Shown here piece after piece: positions 8,568 to 16,646 of a DNA stretch of 64,000 nucleotides. The position numbers were made by a program, and so were the translations under genes. The notes under the pieces were generated by a model. That model ran no database searches. It was not told the origin of the DNA and worked only from the letters and a program-made list of their open reading frames with translations. The DNA lies in the NCBI RefSeq assembly GCF_001570405.1, contig NZ_BBYM01000008.1, forward strand, positions 1-64,000, given 5' to 3'. Origin of the DNA: Microtetraspora niveoalba. GTDB taxonomy: Bacteria; Actinomycetota; Actinomycetes; Streptosporangiales; Streptosporangiaceae. Numbering within the stretch: the first letter of the stretch is position 1; every line of letters starts with the position of its first letter.

Positions 8568-9065
8568 TCACGACGTCAGCGGGCCGTGCGCCGCCTGCCG
8601 TACGGCGACGCCGGGCAGGGCGCGGGCGCGCCGGGTCACCAGGACGGACTGCACCGCGATGGTCAGGCCGACGAAGAGCAGCACGGACGTCGGCGCCGAG
8701 GCGAGACCCAGGGCGTACCCGCCGCCGAGGAGCGCGATCCGCGACGCGAGCGAGGCCAGCCAGACCGCCGCGGTCCATCCGGTGCCCCTGGACCAGGTCA
8801 CGCCCGTCTCGTCCCGCCACACGCGTACGGTCGCGGCGCGCAGGAAGCCGAAAGCGACGGCGCAGGCGAGTTCCAGGACCAGCGTGAGCGTGCCGAGAGC
8901 CACGTGCCCGGTGTCGACCACGCCGCCGCCCGCGAGACCGGCCAGCATCATCAACCCGCCGAGGACGAGGATGCCCCGCCTCTCGGTGCGGCGCGTCATC
9001 ATCTGACGATAGACGACGAAGAGGACGACGGCGACGCTCAGTACGGCGATCTGCAGGGGTTCCAT
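8568..9065 (-). CDS. DUF1453/CcdC-like integral membrane protein
   Basis: A 165-residue protein with four or five hydrophobic segments. The N-terminus LFVVYRQMMTRR and the central AFGFLRAATVRVWRDE resemble DUF1453 (CcdC-like) membrane proteins of actinomycetes. No enzymatic motif is visible and the family role is unclear. The start is ATG 9065. It is followed on the same strand by intergenic repeats and preceded by the FetB-like permease on the same strand. Confidence 0.65.
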   Translation of the reverse strand: MEPLQIAVLSVAVVLFVVYRQMMTRRTERRGILVLGGLMMLAGLAGGGVVDTGHVALGTLTLVLELACAVAFGFLRAATVRVWRDETGVTWSRGTGWTAAVWLASLASRIALLGGGYALGLASAPTSVLLFVGLTIAVQSVLVTRRARALPGVAVRQAAHGPLTS

Positions 9066-9151
9066 GCCGCAAAACTAGGGACGAGCCGCCCCTCCCGGAT
9101 CGGCGCGAGGGTGGAGAAGCGGATCTCCACCCTCGGGTGGAGAAGGGACGG

Positions 9152-9889
9152 TCAGAGCGGGAACCGGCCGCGCGCGGCGAGCTCGATCGTCACGACGACG
9201 GCCACGGCCTCGGCGGCCAGCAGGGCGATCAGCACGGCCAGTTGGACGGCTCCGGCCTGCACCGGGCCCGCGCCGGCGAGCATCATGCCGACGAAAGCGC
9301 CGGGCAGGGTCACCAGGCCCACCGTTCTGGTCTGGTCCAGCGCGGGTACGAGCGCCTGGGCGGCGGCGGGGCGGCAGATCTCCATGGCCGCGTCGCGGGC
9401 GGAGAAGCCGAGGGAGAGCGCGGCCTCCACCTCTCCGCGTCGCTGCCGCAGCTCGTCGAGCGCCCTGCGCCCGGCCAGCGAGGTCGCGGTGAGGCAGCCG
9501 CCGAGCAGGATCCCGGTGATCGGCACGAGCACGATCCCCTCCACGGGAAGCACGCCGGCGGCGATCATCAGGAGGAGCACCGGCGCCGTCCCCGCGGCCA
9601 CGGGCAGCGCGGCCCACCAGGCGGCCGCGCTCTTCGTGATCCGCCGTCCCGCGGTGACGCTCGCCACGAGGTACATCACGATGAGGAACCCCGCCACCGC
9701 GGGCAGATACGTGATCGCCCAGACGATGGCGAAGGACACCACGGCGAGCTGGACCGCGGCGCGGACGGACGCGGTCAGGATCGCCGCCGAGTGCCCGAGG
9801 CGTCCGAGCAGGGCGACCGCGGCGGCGGCGAGGGCCAGCAGCGCCATCACGACGCCGAGCTGGGGAGTGACCGGCAGGAGGGTTCTCAC
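9152..9889 (-). CDS. FetB/YbbM-type (UPF0014) ABC permease
   Basis: About 245 residues, hydrophobic throughout, with the UPF0014 signatures TASVRAAVQL, LGFSARDA and TRTVGLVTLPGAFVGMMLAGA. In Escherichia coli FetB forms an iron-related exporter with the ATPase FetA; no adjacent ATPase gene is present here. I place the start at GTG 9889 (RTLLPVTPQLGVV); the ATG at 9847 is an internal alternative. A 69-bp upstream duplication repeats the RTLLPV start region and offers an ATG at 9958 in the same frame, so the true start is ambiguous. Confidence 0.8.
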   Translation of the reverse strand: MRTLLPVTPQLGVVMALLALAAAAVALLGRLGHSAAILTASVRAAVQLAVVSFAIVWAITYLPAVAGFLIVMYLVASVTAGRRITKSAAAWWAALPVAAGTAPVLLLMIAAGVLPVEGIVLVPITGILLGGCLTATSLAGRRALDELRQRRGEVEAALSLGFSARDAAMEICRPAAAQALVPALDQTRTVGLVTLPGAFVGMMLAGAGPVQAGAVQLAVLIALLAAEAVAVVVTIELAARGRFPL

Positions 9890-9972
9890 TCGCCCGATCC
9901 TGCCTCCCACGGCTCCCGACCAGGCGGGCAGGGTGCCGACCGGCAGGAGGGTTCTCATCCGCCCGATCCTGC
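9869..9972 (-). repeat. 69-bp-spaced duplication of the permease start region
   Basis: GACCGGCAGGAGGGTTCTCA and the following 15 bases occur at 9869 and 9938 with few differences. On the minus strand each copy encodes a start-like codon followed by RTLLPV: GTG in the copy next to the gene, ATG in the upstream copy. The 69-bp period keeps the frame. Confidence 0.8.
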
Positions 9973-10144
9973 CCCCGCTCCCGGCACGGCCCCCGTCCGG
10001 CCGGACCGGGCGGCCCGCGACCATGAGGTACCCGCGCGTGACCCCGCGGCCCCTGTTCGGCGTCCGGTCGCCGGCCCCCTTCCCGCGGGGCCCCGGGAAG
10101 TGGGCGGGATCCGGGACGAGGTGCCGGATGTCGGTGGGCGGCCA

Positions 10145-10157
10145 TACCCTAGGGACG
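10145..10157 (+). promoter_or_regulatory. -10 element for leaderless pcrA
   Basis: TACCCT at 10145-10150 is followed by six bases and then the GTG start at 10157, the spacing expected when transcription begins on the start codon. No ribosome binding site is visible. Confidence 0.5.
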
Positions 10158-12415
10158 TGTCCACCCGAGCCATCACCCATCCTTTGCTCGACGGTCTCAA
10201 CCCCAACCAGCGGGAGGCCGTTCTCCACCAGGGCGGTCCCCTGCTCATCGTCGCCGGGGCCGGCTCGGGAAAGACGCGGGTGCTCACCCATCGCGTCGCG
10301 TACCTGCTGTCCGAGCGGGGCGTGCAGCCGGGCGAGATCCTGGCGATCACCTTCACCAACAAGGCCGCCAGGGAGATGAAGGAGCGGGTCGACCGGCTCA
10401 TCGGTCCCCGGTCCAAGGCCATGTGGGTGATGACCTTCCACAGCGCGTGCGTACGCATCCTGCGGCGCGAGGCCAAGCGGCTCGGGTTCACGAGCAACTT
10501 CTCGATCTACGACCAGGCCGACGCGCAGCGCCTCATGGCGATGGTCTGCCGCGAGCTCGACCTGGACCCCAAGCGTTACCCGCCCAAGACGTTCTCGGCG
10601 CAGGTCAGCAACTTCAAGAACGAGCTGATCGACTACGAGACGGCGGCGGAGCAGGCGCAGACGCATCTGGAGCGCACGCTCGCCGAGGCGTACCGCACCT
10701 ACCAGACGCGGCTGACCGAGGCCGGCGCGATGGACTTCGACGACCTGATCATGCTGACGGTCACGTTGTTCCAGCTCTTCCCCGAGGTCGCCGAACACTA
10801 CCGCCGCCGGTTCCGGCACGTGATGGTCGACGAGTACCAGGACACCAACCACGCGCAGTACGTGCTGGTCCGCGAGCTGGTCGGGCGGCCCGCGCTCCGG
10901 ACGGCCGACGGCGACCTGGTCCGCCCGTCCGAGGGGGGCGAGGAGCGGGTCGAGCCCGCCGAGCTGGTCGTGGTGGGCGACGCCGACCAGTCGATCTACG
11001 CCTTCCGCGGCGCGTCGATCCGCAACATCCTCGAGTTCGAGCGGGACTACCCCGACGCGAAGACCATCCTGCTGGAGCAGAACTACCGCTCCACCCAGAC
11101 CATCCTCAACGCGGCGAACGCGGTGATCTCGCGCAACGAGAGCCGCAAGCCCAAGAACCTCTGGTCCGACCAGGGCGCCGGCTCCAAGATCACCGGGTAC
11201 GTCGCGGACAACGAGCACGACGAGGCCATGTTCGTCGCGCAGGAGGTCGACCGGCTCGCCGACGAGGAGGGCGTCACCCCCGGCCAGGTGGCCGTCTTCT
11301 ACCGCACCAACGCGGCCTCGCGGGTCTTCGAGGAGGTCTTCATCCGGACCGGCCTGCCGTACAAGGTGGTCGGCGGGGTGCGCTTCTACGAGCGCAAGGA
11401 GGTCAAGGACCTGCTCGCGTATCTGAGGGTCCTGGCCAACCCGCACGACACGGTCTCCCTGCGCCGGGTGCTGAACGTGCCCAAGCGCGGCATCGGCGAC
11501 CGGGCCGAGGCGATGGTCGAGGCGTTCGCGAGCCGCGAGCGGATCAGCTTCTGGGAGGGCCTGCGGCGGGCCGACGAGGCCCCCGGCCTGGCCACCCGCT
11601 CACTCAACGCGATCAGGGAGTTCACCGCCCTGCTCGACGACCTGCGGGCCAAGGAGCTGCCGCTGTCCGAGCTCGCCGAGGAGGTGCTGACCGCCACCGG
11701 ATACCGCACAGAGCTGGAGACGTCGGGCGACCCGCAGGACGAGAGCCGCCTGGAGAACCTCAACGAGCTGATCTCGGTGGCCGCGGAGTTCGAGGAGAGC
11801 AACCCCGAGGGCACGCTGGTCGACTTCCTTGAGCAGGTCTCGCTGGTCGCCGACGCCGACCAGATCCCCGAGGGCGAGGACCACGGCGGGGTCGTCACGC
11901 TGATGACCCTGCACACCGCGAAGGGCCTCGAGTTCCCCGTGGTGTTCCTCACCGCGATGGAGGACGGCGTCTTCCCGCACATGCGCTCCATGGGCGACCC
12001 CAAGGAGCTGGAGGAGGAGCGCCGGCTCGCCTACGTCGGCATCACGCGGGCGCAGCGGCGGCTGTACCTGTCCCGCGCGGCGGTGCGCTCGGCGTGGGGG
12101 GCGCCGTCGTTCAACCCGGCGTCGCGGTTCCTGTCCGAGGTGCCGAACGACCTCGTCGACTGGCGCAGCGACCCGGCCAAGTCCGCCTGGGGCGCGGCCA
12201 CATCCCGCGACTCCCGTACGGCTTCCGCGCCCAAGAAGACGGGCCAGGCGATCCCGAGCCTGTCCCCGGGCGACCGGGTCACCCACGACAGCTTCGGCCT
12301 CGGCACGGTCGTCGCGGTGGAGGGCCAGGCGGAGAAGACCCGCGCCAAGATCGACTTCGGCTCCGGCGGTGAGAAGACGCTGATGCTGGCCTACGCCAAG
12401 GTCGAGAAGATCTGA
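10157..12415 (+). CDS. pcrA: ATP-dependent DNA helicase PcrA/UvrD
   Basis: A 752-residue superfamily 1A helicase. Motifs in order: Q motif LNPNQREAV (15-23), Walker A AGAGSGKT (33-40), ITFTNKAA, DEYQDTN (Walker B), GDADQSIYAFRGA, QNYRST, VTLMTLHTAKGLEF and AYVGITRAQRRLYLSRA. The C-terminal 60 residues form the RNA-polymerase-binding Tudor-like region seen in PcrA (LSPGDRVTHDSFGLGTVV). It unwinds DNA 3' to 5' in nucleotide excision repair and replication-fork clearing. A charged insertion of about 30 residues separates DEYQDTN from the GDADQSIY motif. The start is GTG 10157 next to a -10 element, suggesting a leaderless mRNA. Confidence 0.95.
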   Translation: MSTRAITHPLLDGLNPNQREAVLHQGGPLLIVAGAGSGKTRVLTHRVAYLLSERGVQPGEILAITFTNKAAREMKERVDRLIGPRSKAMWVMTFHSACVRILRREAKRLGFTSNFSIYDQADAQRLMAMVCRELDLDPKRYPPKTFSAQVSNFKNELIDYETAAEQAQTHLERTLAEAYRTYQTRLTEAGAMDFDDLIMLTVTLFQLFPEVAEHYRRRFRHVMVDEYQDTNHAQYVLVRELVGRPALRTADGDLVRPSEGGEERVEPAELVVVGDADQSIYAFRGASIRNILEFERDYPDAKTILLEQNYRSTQTILNAANAVISRNESRKPKNLWSDQGAGSKITGYVADNEHDEAMFVAQEVDRLADEEGVTPGQVAVFYRTNAASRVFEEVFIRTGLPYKVVGGVRFYERKEVKDLLAYLRVLANPHDTVSLRRVLNVPKRGIGDRAEAMVEAFASRERISFWEGLRRADEAPGLATRSLNAIREFTALLDDLRAKELPLSELAEEVLTATGYRTELETSGDPQDESRLENLNELISVAAEFEESNPEGTLVDFLEQVSLVADADQIPEGEDHGGVVTLMTLHTAKGLEFPVVFLTAMEDGVFPHMRSMGDPKELEEERRLAYVGITRAQRRLYLSRAAVRSAWGAPSFNPASRFLSEVPNDLVDWRSDPAKSAWGAATSRDSRTASAPKKTGQAIPSLSPGDRVTHDSFGLGTVVAVEGQAEKTRAKIDFGSGGEKTLMLAYAKVEKI

Positions 12416-12418
12416 CCT

Positions 12419-12467
12419 GCCGGCTCCGTCGGGTCGCCGCCGTTCGGCGGGGCCTGGCGGAGCCGGC
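12419..12467. terminator. Bidirectional terminator hairpin after pcrA
   Basis: GCCGGCTCCG and CGGAGCCGGC form a perfect 10-bp outer stem with an inner CCGCC/GGCGG hairpin. It begins two bases after the pcrA stop, between the convergent pcrA and LprG-like genes. Confidence 0.6.
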
Positions 12468-12509
12468 CGGGCGTGGTGACCCGGACACCGCGCCCGGTCG
12501 GCGTGCCGA

Positions 12510-13388
12510 TCAGTCGCCCAGGTTGATGACGTCCGGGACCTCGGGGAGCTCGCCGACGATGTCGGCCATCGAGGCCACGTCGCGGGCCGGGGGAGCGGTG
12601 ATGGAGGTCTTCTGCCCCCACTTGCTGAACTTCGTGTCCCCGGTCATGGACATGTCCATGCTCGTCTTCTTGTACTTGAACGTCGTGGTCGTCGACGTCG
12701 TCAGGCGGCGGATGAGCTGGTCGGCGCCGATCCAGAGCTTCCAGTTGATCGTCGTCTTGGCGTCGGCCGGCTTCAGGTTCTTGAGCTGCTTCTTCGTCGC
12801 CGGGGACGACGCGTAGAGCTGCCGGAGCGTGATCGACCCGCGGTAGACCGTCGTACGGATCCCGTCCACGGTGCCGCCGTTGCTCTTGCCCTTGGCGGTC
12901 GCGAGCACGGCCTTGAGGGTTCCGGTGTCGAACGGGTTGATCCCGAGGGTGCCGTCCAGGCTGGCCGGGTTGCCTCCGGGCATGCGGAGCCAGCTCTTGC
13001 CCGCGGGGAGCATGTCGTCGTAGACGCCGCCCGACAGGTAGGAGGTCCCGTTGATGTTGATCGTCCGGAGCGGGTTCTTCATGCCGGCGAGGTCGTCGTC
13101 GCCGCCGAACAGCCCGTCGAAGTCGGACTTGGAGGTCAGGTCGGAGGCGGCGACGCCCGACCTGCCGAACTGGAGGTCGCCTTCGGAGCGGAACTTGAAG
13201 AGGGACATGCCCTCGGCGGAGACCTTGGCGGCCGAGGTCACGTGGACGCCGCGCATGGGCTTGATCTGCTTGGCGAGCGCCGATACGGGGTTCGCGGCGG
13301 GCGCCTGGGCGTACGCGGGAGCGGCGATCGCGGGGGCCAGTAGGGCCGCGGTGCCCGCGGTCGCCACAGTGGCGATAATTCGCCTCAT
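12510..13388 (-). CDS. Secreted LppX/LprG-like protein
   Basis: A 292-residue exported protein with a signal peptide cleaved near AYA-QAP (residue 27). There is no lipobox cysteine, so it is predicted to be soluble or cell-wall associated. The body is rich in Thr, Ser, Gly and Lys with alternating beta pattern, like the LppX/LprAFG half-barrel proteins that carry lipids in actinobacteria; key stretches are DLQFGRSG, TININGTSYLSGG and KLWIGADQLIRRL. The start at ATG 13388 follows a strong AGGAGGAA site. The ligand and partner are unknown, and assignment to the family is by overall pattern. Confidence 0.7.
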   Translation of the reverse strand: MRRIIATVATAGTAALLAPAIAAPAYAQAPAANPVSALAKQIKPMRGVHVTSAAKVSAEGMSLFKFRSEGDLQFGRSGVAASDLTSKSDFDGLFGGDDDLAGMKNPLRTININGTSYLSGGVYDDMLPAGKSWLRMPGGNPASLDGTLGINPFDTGTLKAVLATAKGKSNGGTVDGIRTTVYRGSITLRQLYASSPATKKQLKNLKPADAKTTINWKLWIGADQLIRRLTTSTTTTFKYKKTSMDMSMTGDTKFSKWGQKTSITAPPARDVASMADIVGELPEVPDVINLGD

Positions 13389-13434
13389 AAGGGGGGTTCC
13401 TCCTGTTAGCTGCCTTCCCCTCTCGCGGAGAAGG

Positions 13435-13480
13435 TGATCAAAAAGAGGTGATCATGGTGCATCCTCCCGCCTGATGATCA
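13435..13480. promoter_or_regulatory. Three TGATCA palindromes
   Basis: TGATCA occurs at 13435-13440, 13449-13454 and 13475-13480, in an AT-richer stretch about 50-90 bp upstream of the LprG-like gene start. The cluster may be an operator array; the regulator is not known. Confidence 0.35.
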
Positions 13481-13560
13481 CGGGAAAGTCACGAAATTCG
13501 ACATTTCCTGTGGATTTCCTCAGTGGTTTTCGGGAGCGTCGTGGATCGTTCCTCGCTGCG

Positions 13561-13608
13561 GGACTGCAGGACTGCGGGACTGCGGGACTGCGGGACTGCG
13601 GGACTGCG
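13561..13608 (+). repeat. 8-bp microsatellite (GGACTGCG, 6 copies)
   Basis: Six contiguous 8-bp units: one GGACTGCA followed by five GGACTGCG. Perfect short tandem repeats of this kind are prone to slippage. The tract lies about 135 bp before the B12-binding gene. Confidence 0.9.
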
Positions 13609-13742
13609 GGACCGGTGGAGGTAGGCCGCGGCCGGCGGCCGTACGAGCGGGGAGATCCTTGAGAGGGCGCGCTTCTGCCTCGTGGACGGCGGGGCGCGAG
13701 TCGGAGAGGATGTGAAACCGGTCGCGTTGCGAGGAGGTCGCC

Positions 13743-14141
13743 ATGGGGGCGATTCGGATCGTTCTTGCCAAGCCGGGGCTGGACGGGCACGACCGCGGGA
13801 TCAAGGTGGTCGCGCGGGCGCTGCGCGACGCGGGCATGGAGGTCGTCTACACCGGCCTGCACCAGACCCCCGAGCAGATCGTGCAGACCGCGATCCAGGA
13901 GGACGCCGGGGCGATCGGGTTGTCGATCCTCTCCGGCGCGCACATGACCCTCTTCGCTCGGGTGATGGAGGTCCTCAAGGAGCAGGACGCCGAGGACATC
14001 GTGGTTTTCGGCGGCGGCATCATCCCCGAGGCCGACATTCCCGAACTCAAGGAAATGGGCGTGGCCGGGATCTTCACTCCGGGGGCGACGACGGAGGAGA
14101 TCGTCGATTGGGTGCGCTCCCGGATCCCGACAGGGATTTAG
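13743..14141 (+). CDS. Stand-alone cobalamin (B12)-binding domain protein
   Basis: A 132-residue protein consisting only of a B12-binding fold, matching the C-terminal domain of methylmalonyl-CoA mutase and the small subunit of related acyl-CoA mutases. The DxHxxG motif is present as GLDGHDRG (Asp14, His16, Gly19), followed by the downstream [12 protein letters not shown] and [12 protein letters not shown] segments that complete the corrin pocket. It should supply the adenosylcobalamin-binding half of a split mutase, but no large subunit is present in the window. An ATG at 13743 preceded by GAGGAG sets the start. Confidence 0.85.
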   Translation: MGAIRIVLAKPGLDGHDRGIKVVARALRDAGMEVVYTGLHQTPEQIVQTAIQEDAGAIGLSILSGAHMTLFARVMEVLKEQDAEDIVVFGGGIIPEADIPELKEMGVAGIFTPGATTEEIVDWVRSRIPTGI

Positions 14142-14309
14142 GATCTTTTGCGTAACTTTGCCGTATCTCGTGGTCCTTGGCAAGGGCTTATCGGCACCCC
14201 ACGACGTGTTCACGTCCTCGCTAGGGCTAGGCTTCATGCGCGGAAATGCCAGGCAGGTCAATCCGCCTGGCCCTCGACATTTAGAAGATCAGCCGAAGGA
14301 CGGACCCTC

Positions 14310-15491
14310 GTGGACCTGTTCGAACATCAGGCGAAGGAGCTCTTCGCGGAGTACGGCATCCCGGTGCCGCGCGGCGTCGTCGCGCACACCGCGGAGGAGG
14401 CGCGCGCGGCTGCCGAGCAGCTCACCGGCCGCGTCGTCGTCAAGGCCCAGGTCAAGACCGGGGGCCGCGGCAAGGCCGGCGGCGTCAAGGTGGCCGACGA
14501 CGCGAGTGACGCTCACGACAAGGCGACGCAGATCCTCGGGATGGACATCAAGGGCCACACGGTCCACAAGGTCCTGATCGAGGAGGCCAGCCAGATCGCC
14601 GAGGAGTACTACTTCTCCTTCCTCCTCGACCGTGCGAACCGTACGTTCCTGGCCATCTGCTCGGCCGCGGGCGGCATGGACATCGAAGAGGTCGCGCACA
14701 CGGCGCCCGAGAAGGTGGCCAAGGTTCCGGTCAACCCGATCGACGGCGTCGACCTCGCCAAGGCGCGTGAGATCGCGCAGGCCGGCGGCCTCCCCGAGAA
14801 GGCGCTGGACGGCGCCGCCGCCCTCGTGGAGAAGCTCTGGGCCGTTTTCGTCGACGAGGACGCCACGCTCGTCGAGGTCAACCCCATGATCCTGTCGGCC
14901 GACGGCCAGGTGAAGGCCCTCGACGGCAAGGTCACCCTCGACGACAACGCGAACTTCCGCCAGGCGGAGCACGCGGCGTACGTCGACAAGGCCGCCGAGG
15001 ACCCGCTGGAGGCGCGGGCCAAGGAGAAGCACCTCAACTACGTCAAGCTCGACGGAACGGTCGGCATCATCGGCAACGGCGCGGGCCTGGTCATGTCCAC
15101 GCTCGACGTCGTCGCCTACGCCGGCGAGGCGTTCCCCGGCCAGCCGAAGCCGGCCAACTTCCTCGACATCGGCGGCGGCGCCTCGGCCGAGGTCATGGCG
15201 AACGGCCTGGAGATCATCCTCTCCGACCCGTCGGTGAAGTCGGTCTTCGTGAACGTCTTCGGCGGCATCACCGCGTGCGACGCGGTCGCGAACGGCATCG
15301 TCTCCGCGTTCCAGCTCCTGGAGAGCCGCGGCGAGGCCGTGACCCACCCGCTGGTGGTGCGCCTGGACGGCAACAACGCCGCCCTGGGGCGGCAGATCCT
15401 GGCCGACGCCGCGCTGCCGCGCGTCGAGCTGGTGGACACCATGGACGACGCGGCCAAGCGCGCCGCCGAGCTCGCTGCGGTAGGTGCGTAA
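14310..15491 (+). CDS. sucC: Succinyl-CoA synthetase subunit beta
   Basis: The 393-residue beta subunit of the TCA-cycle enzyme that converts succinyl-CoA to succinate with nucleotide triphosphate formation. The N-terminal ATP-grasp begins [33 protein letters not shown] is the nucleotide-binding loop, EVNPMI marks the metal site and [10 protein letters not shown] the CoA-ligase domain. The start is GTG 14310 with GAAGGA upstream; the 168-bp leader probably holds the promoter. The stop overlaps the sucD ATG by one base (TAATG), so the two are translationally coupled. Confidence 0.97.
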   Translation: MDLFEHQAKELFAEYGIPVPRGVVAHTAEEARAAAEQLTGRVVVKAQVKTGGRGKAGGVKVADDASDAHDKATQILGMDIKGHTVHKVLIEEASQIAEEYYFSFLLDRANRTFLAICSAAGGMDIEEVAHTAPEKVAKVPVNPIDGVDLAKAREIAQAGGLPEKALDGAAALVEKLWAVFVDEDATLVEVNPMILSADGQVKALDGKVTLDDNANFRQAEHAAYVDKAAEDPLEARAKEKHLNYVKLDGTVGIIGNGAGLVMSTLDVVAYAGEAFPGQPKPANFLDIGGGASAEVMANGLEIILSDPSVKSVFVNVFGGITACDAVANGIVSAFQLLESRGEAVTHPLVVRLDGNNAALGRQILADAALPRVELVDTMDDAAKRAAELAAVGA

Positions 15492-16366
15492 TGGCTATCT
15501 GGCTGACCGAGAACAGCAAGATCATCGTGCAGGGCATGACCGGCGGGGAGGGCACCAAACACACCCGCCGCATGCTCGCCGCCGGTGCCAAGGTCGTCGG
15601 CGGCGTCAACGCCCGCAAGGCCGGCACCGTTCACGAGGGCCTGCCCGTGTTCGGCACGGTCAAGGAGGCCATGGAGCAGACCGGCGCCGACGTGTCGGTC
15701 GTCTTCGTGCCCCCGGCGTTCACCAAGGACGCCGTCAAGGAGGCCATCGACGCCGAGATCCCGCTCTGCGTGGTCATCACCGAGGGTGTCCCGGTCCACG
15801 ACACCACCGAGTTCTGGGCCTACGCGGGCGCCAAGGGCAACAAGACCCGCATCATCGGGCCGAACTGCCCCGGCATCGCCTCGCCCGGCGCCTCCAACGC
15901 GGGCATCATCCCGGCGGACATCACCACCCCCGGCCGCGTCGGCCTGGTCTCGAAGTCCGGCACGCTGACGTACCAGCTCATGTACGAGCTGCGTGACTTC
16001 GGCTTCTCCACCTGCGTCGGCATCGGCGGCGACCCGGTCATCGGCACCACGCACATCGACGCTCTCCAGGCGTTCCAGGACGACCCCGACACCGAGGCGA
16101 TCGTGATGATCGGCGAGATCGGCGGCGACGCCGAGGAGCGGGCCGCGGCCTACATCGAGGAGCACGTCACCAAGCCGGTCGTCGCCTACGTCGCGGGCTT
16201 CACCGCTCCCGAGGGCAAGACCATGGGCCACGCGGGCGCGATCGTCTCCGGTTCCGCCGGCACCGCGCAGGCCAAGAAGGAAGCGCTGGAGAAGGTCGGC
16301 GTCCGCGTCGGCAAGACCCCCAGCGAGACCGCCCGTCTCATGCGCGAGATCATGCAGTCCCGTTGA
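15491..16366 (+). CDS. sucD: Succinyl-CoA synthetase subunit alpha
   Basis: The 291-residue alpha subunit. The CoA-binding Rossmann domain at the N-terminus contains [12 protein letters not shown], the central GPNCPGI and [10 protein letters not shown] segments are typical, and the phosphorylated active-site histidine lies in [10 protein letters not shown] near residue 240. It forms the catalytic complex with the preceding SucC. Two strong hairpins follow the stop codon, marking the end of the operon. Confidence 0.97.
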   Translation: MAIWLTENSKIIVQGMTGGEGTKHTRRMLAAGAKVVGGVNARKAGTVHEGLPVFGTVKEAMEQTGADVSVVFVPPAFTKDAVKEAIDAEIPLCVVITEGVPVHDTTEFWAYAGAKGNKTRIIGPNCPGIASPGASNAGIIPADITTPGRVGLVSKSGTLTYQLMYELRDFGFSTCVGIGGDPVIGTTHIDALQAFQDDPDTEAIVMIGEIGGDAEERAAAYIEEHVTKPVVAYVAGFTAPEGKTMGHAGAIVSGSAGTAQAKKEALEKVGVRVGKTPSETARLMREIMQSR

Positions 16367-16373
16367 TCCCCCT

Positions 16374-16406
16374 GCCCGATCCGGGCGCGTGAGCGCCGGA
16401 TCGGGC
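16374..16406. terminator. Strong hairpin after sucD
   Basis: GCCCGATCCGG and CCGGATCGGGC pair, and the stem extends inward to a GTGA tetraloop with one bulged G. It begins eight bases after the sucD stop. It is GC-rich without a T-run, as is common in actinomycetes. Confidence 0.6.
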
Positions 16407-16462
16407 CGATCGCCCGGACGCCGCCGACGTCGTCGCGCGGGACCGGGCACCGGATCGCCCAT

Positions 16463-16497
16463 CGTGACCCCGCACTCCATGTGAGTGCGGGGTCACG
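16463..16497. terminator. Second strong hairpin after sucD
   Basis: CGTGACCCCGCACTC and GAGTGCGGGGTCACG form a perfect 15-bp stem with a 5-nt loop. It is the second hairpin between sucD and the DUF6350 gene and probably isolates the two transcripts. Confidence 0.6.
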
Positions 16498-16646
16498 GTC
16501 GTTCACCGGCCCGCACGAGCGCGGGCGGCGGCCGGGCCCCGGGTGTGCCGGCGCAGCCGCCCATCGCAGGGATGATCATGGCAAATCGGGCGGGTCTGGG
16601 CGTGGCGACGTCGCGAAACCCATGCCGGCTGGGACCATGGGGTAGC

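Larger units (their letters stand above)
13389..13742. other. Gene-free divergent intergenic region (354 bp)
   Basis: No convincing gene is seen. It holds the promoters of the divergent LprG-like and B12-binding genes, three TGATCA hexamers (13435, 13449, 13475) near the former, and an 8-bp tandem repeat at 13561-13608. The reading frames here are spurious, because repeat-encoded tracts make them up. Confidence 0.6.

Noticed and set aside
9137-10156. N-terminal extension of pcrA
   Set aside because: It is antisense to the FetB-like permease and low-complexity; helicase homology begins just after GTG 10157.
13474-13662. 62-codon plus-strand frame before the B12-binding gene
   Set aside because: Largely made of the 8-bp repeat (CGTAGLRDCGTAG-like peptide); no ribosome site and no plausible fold.
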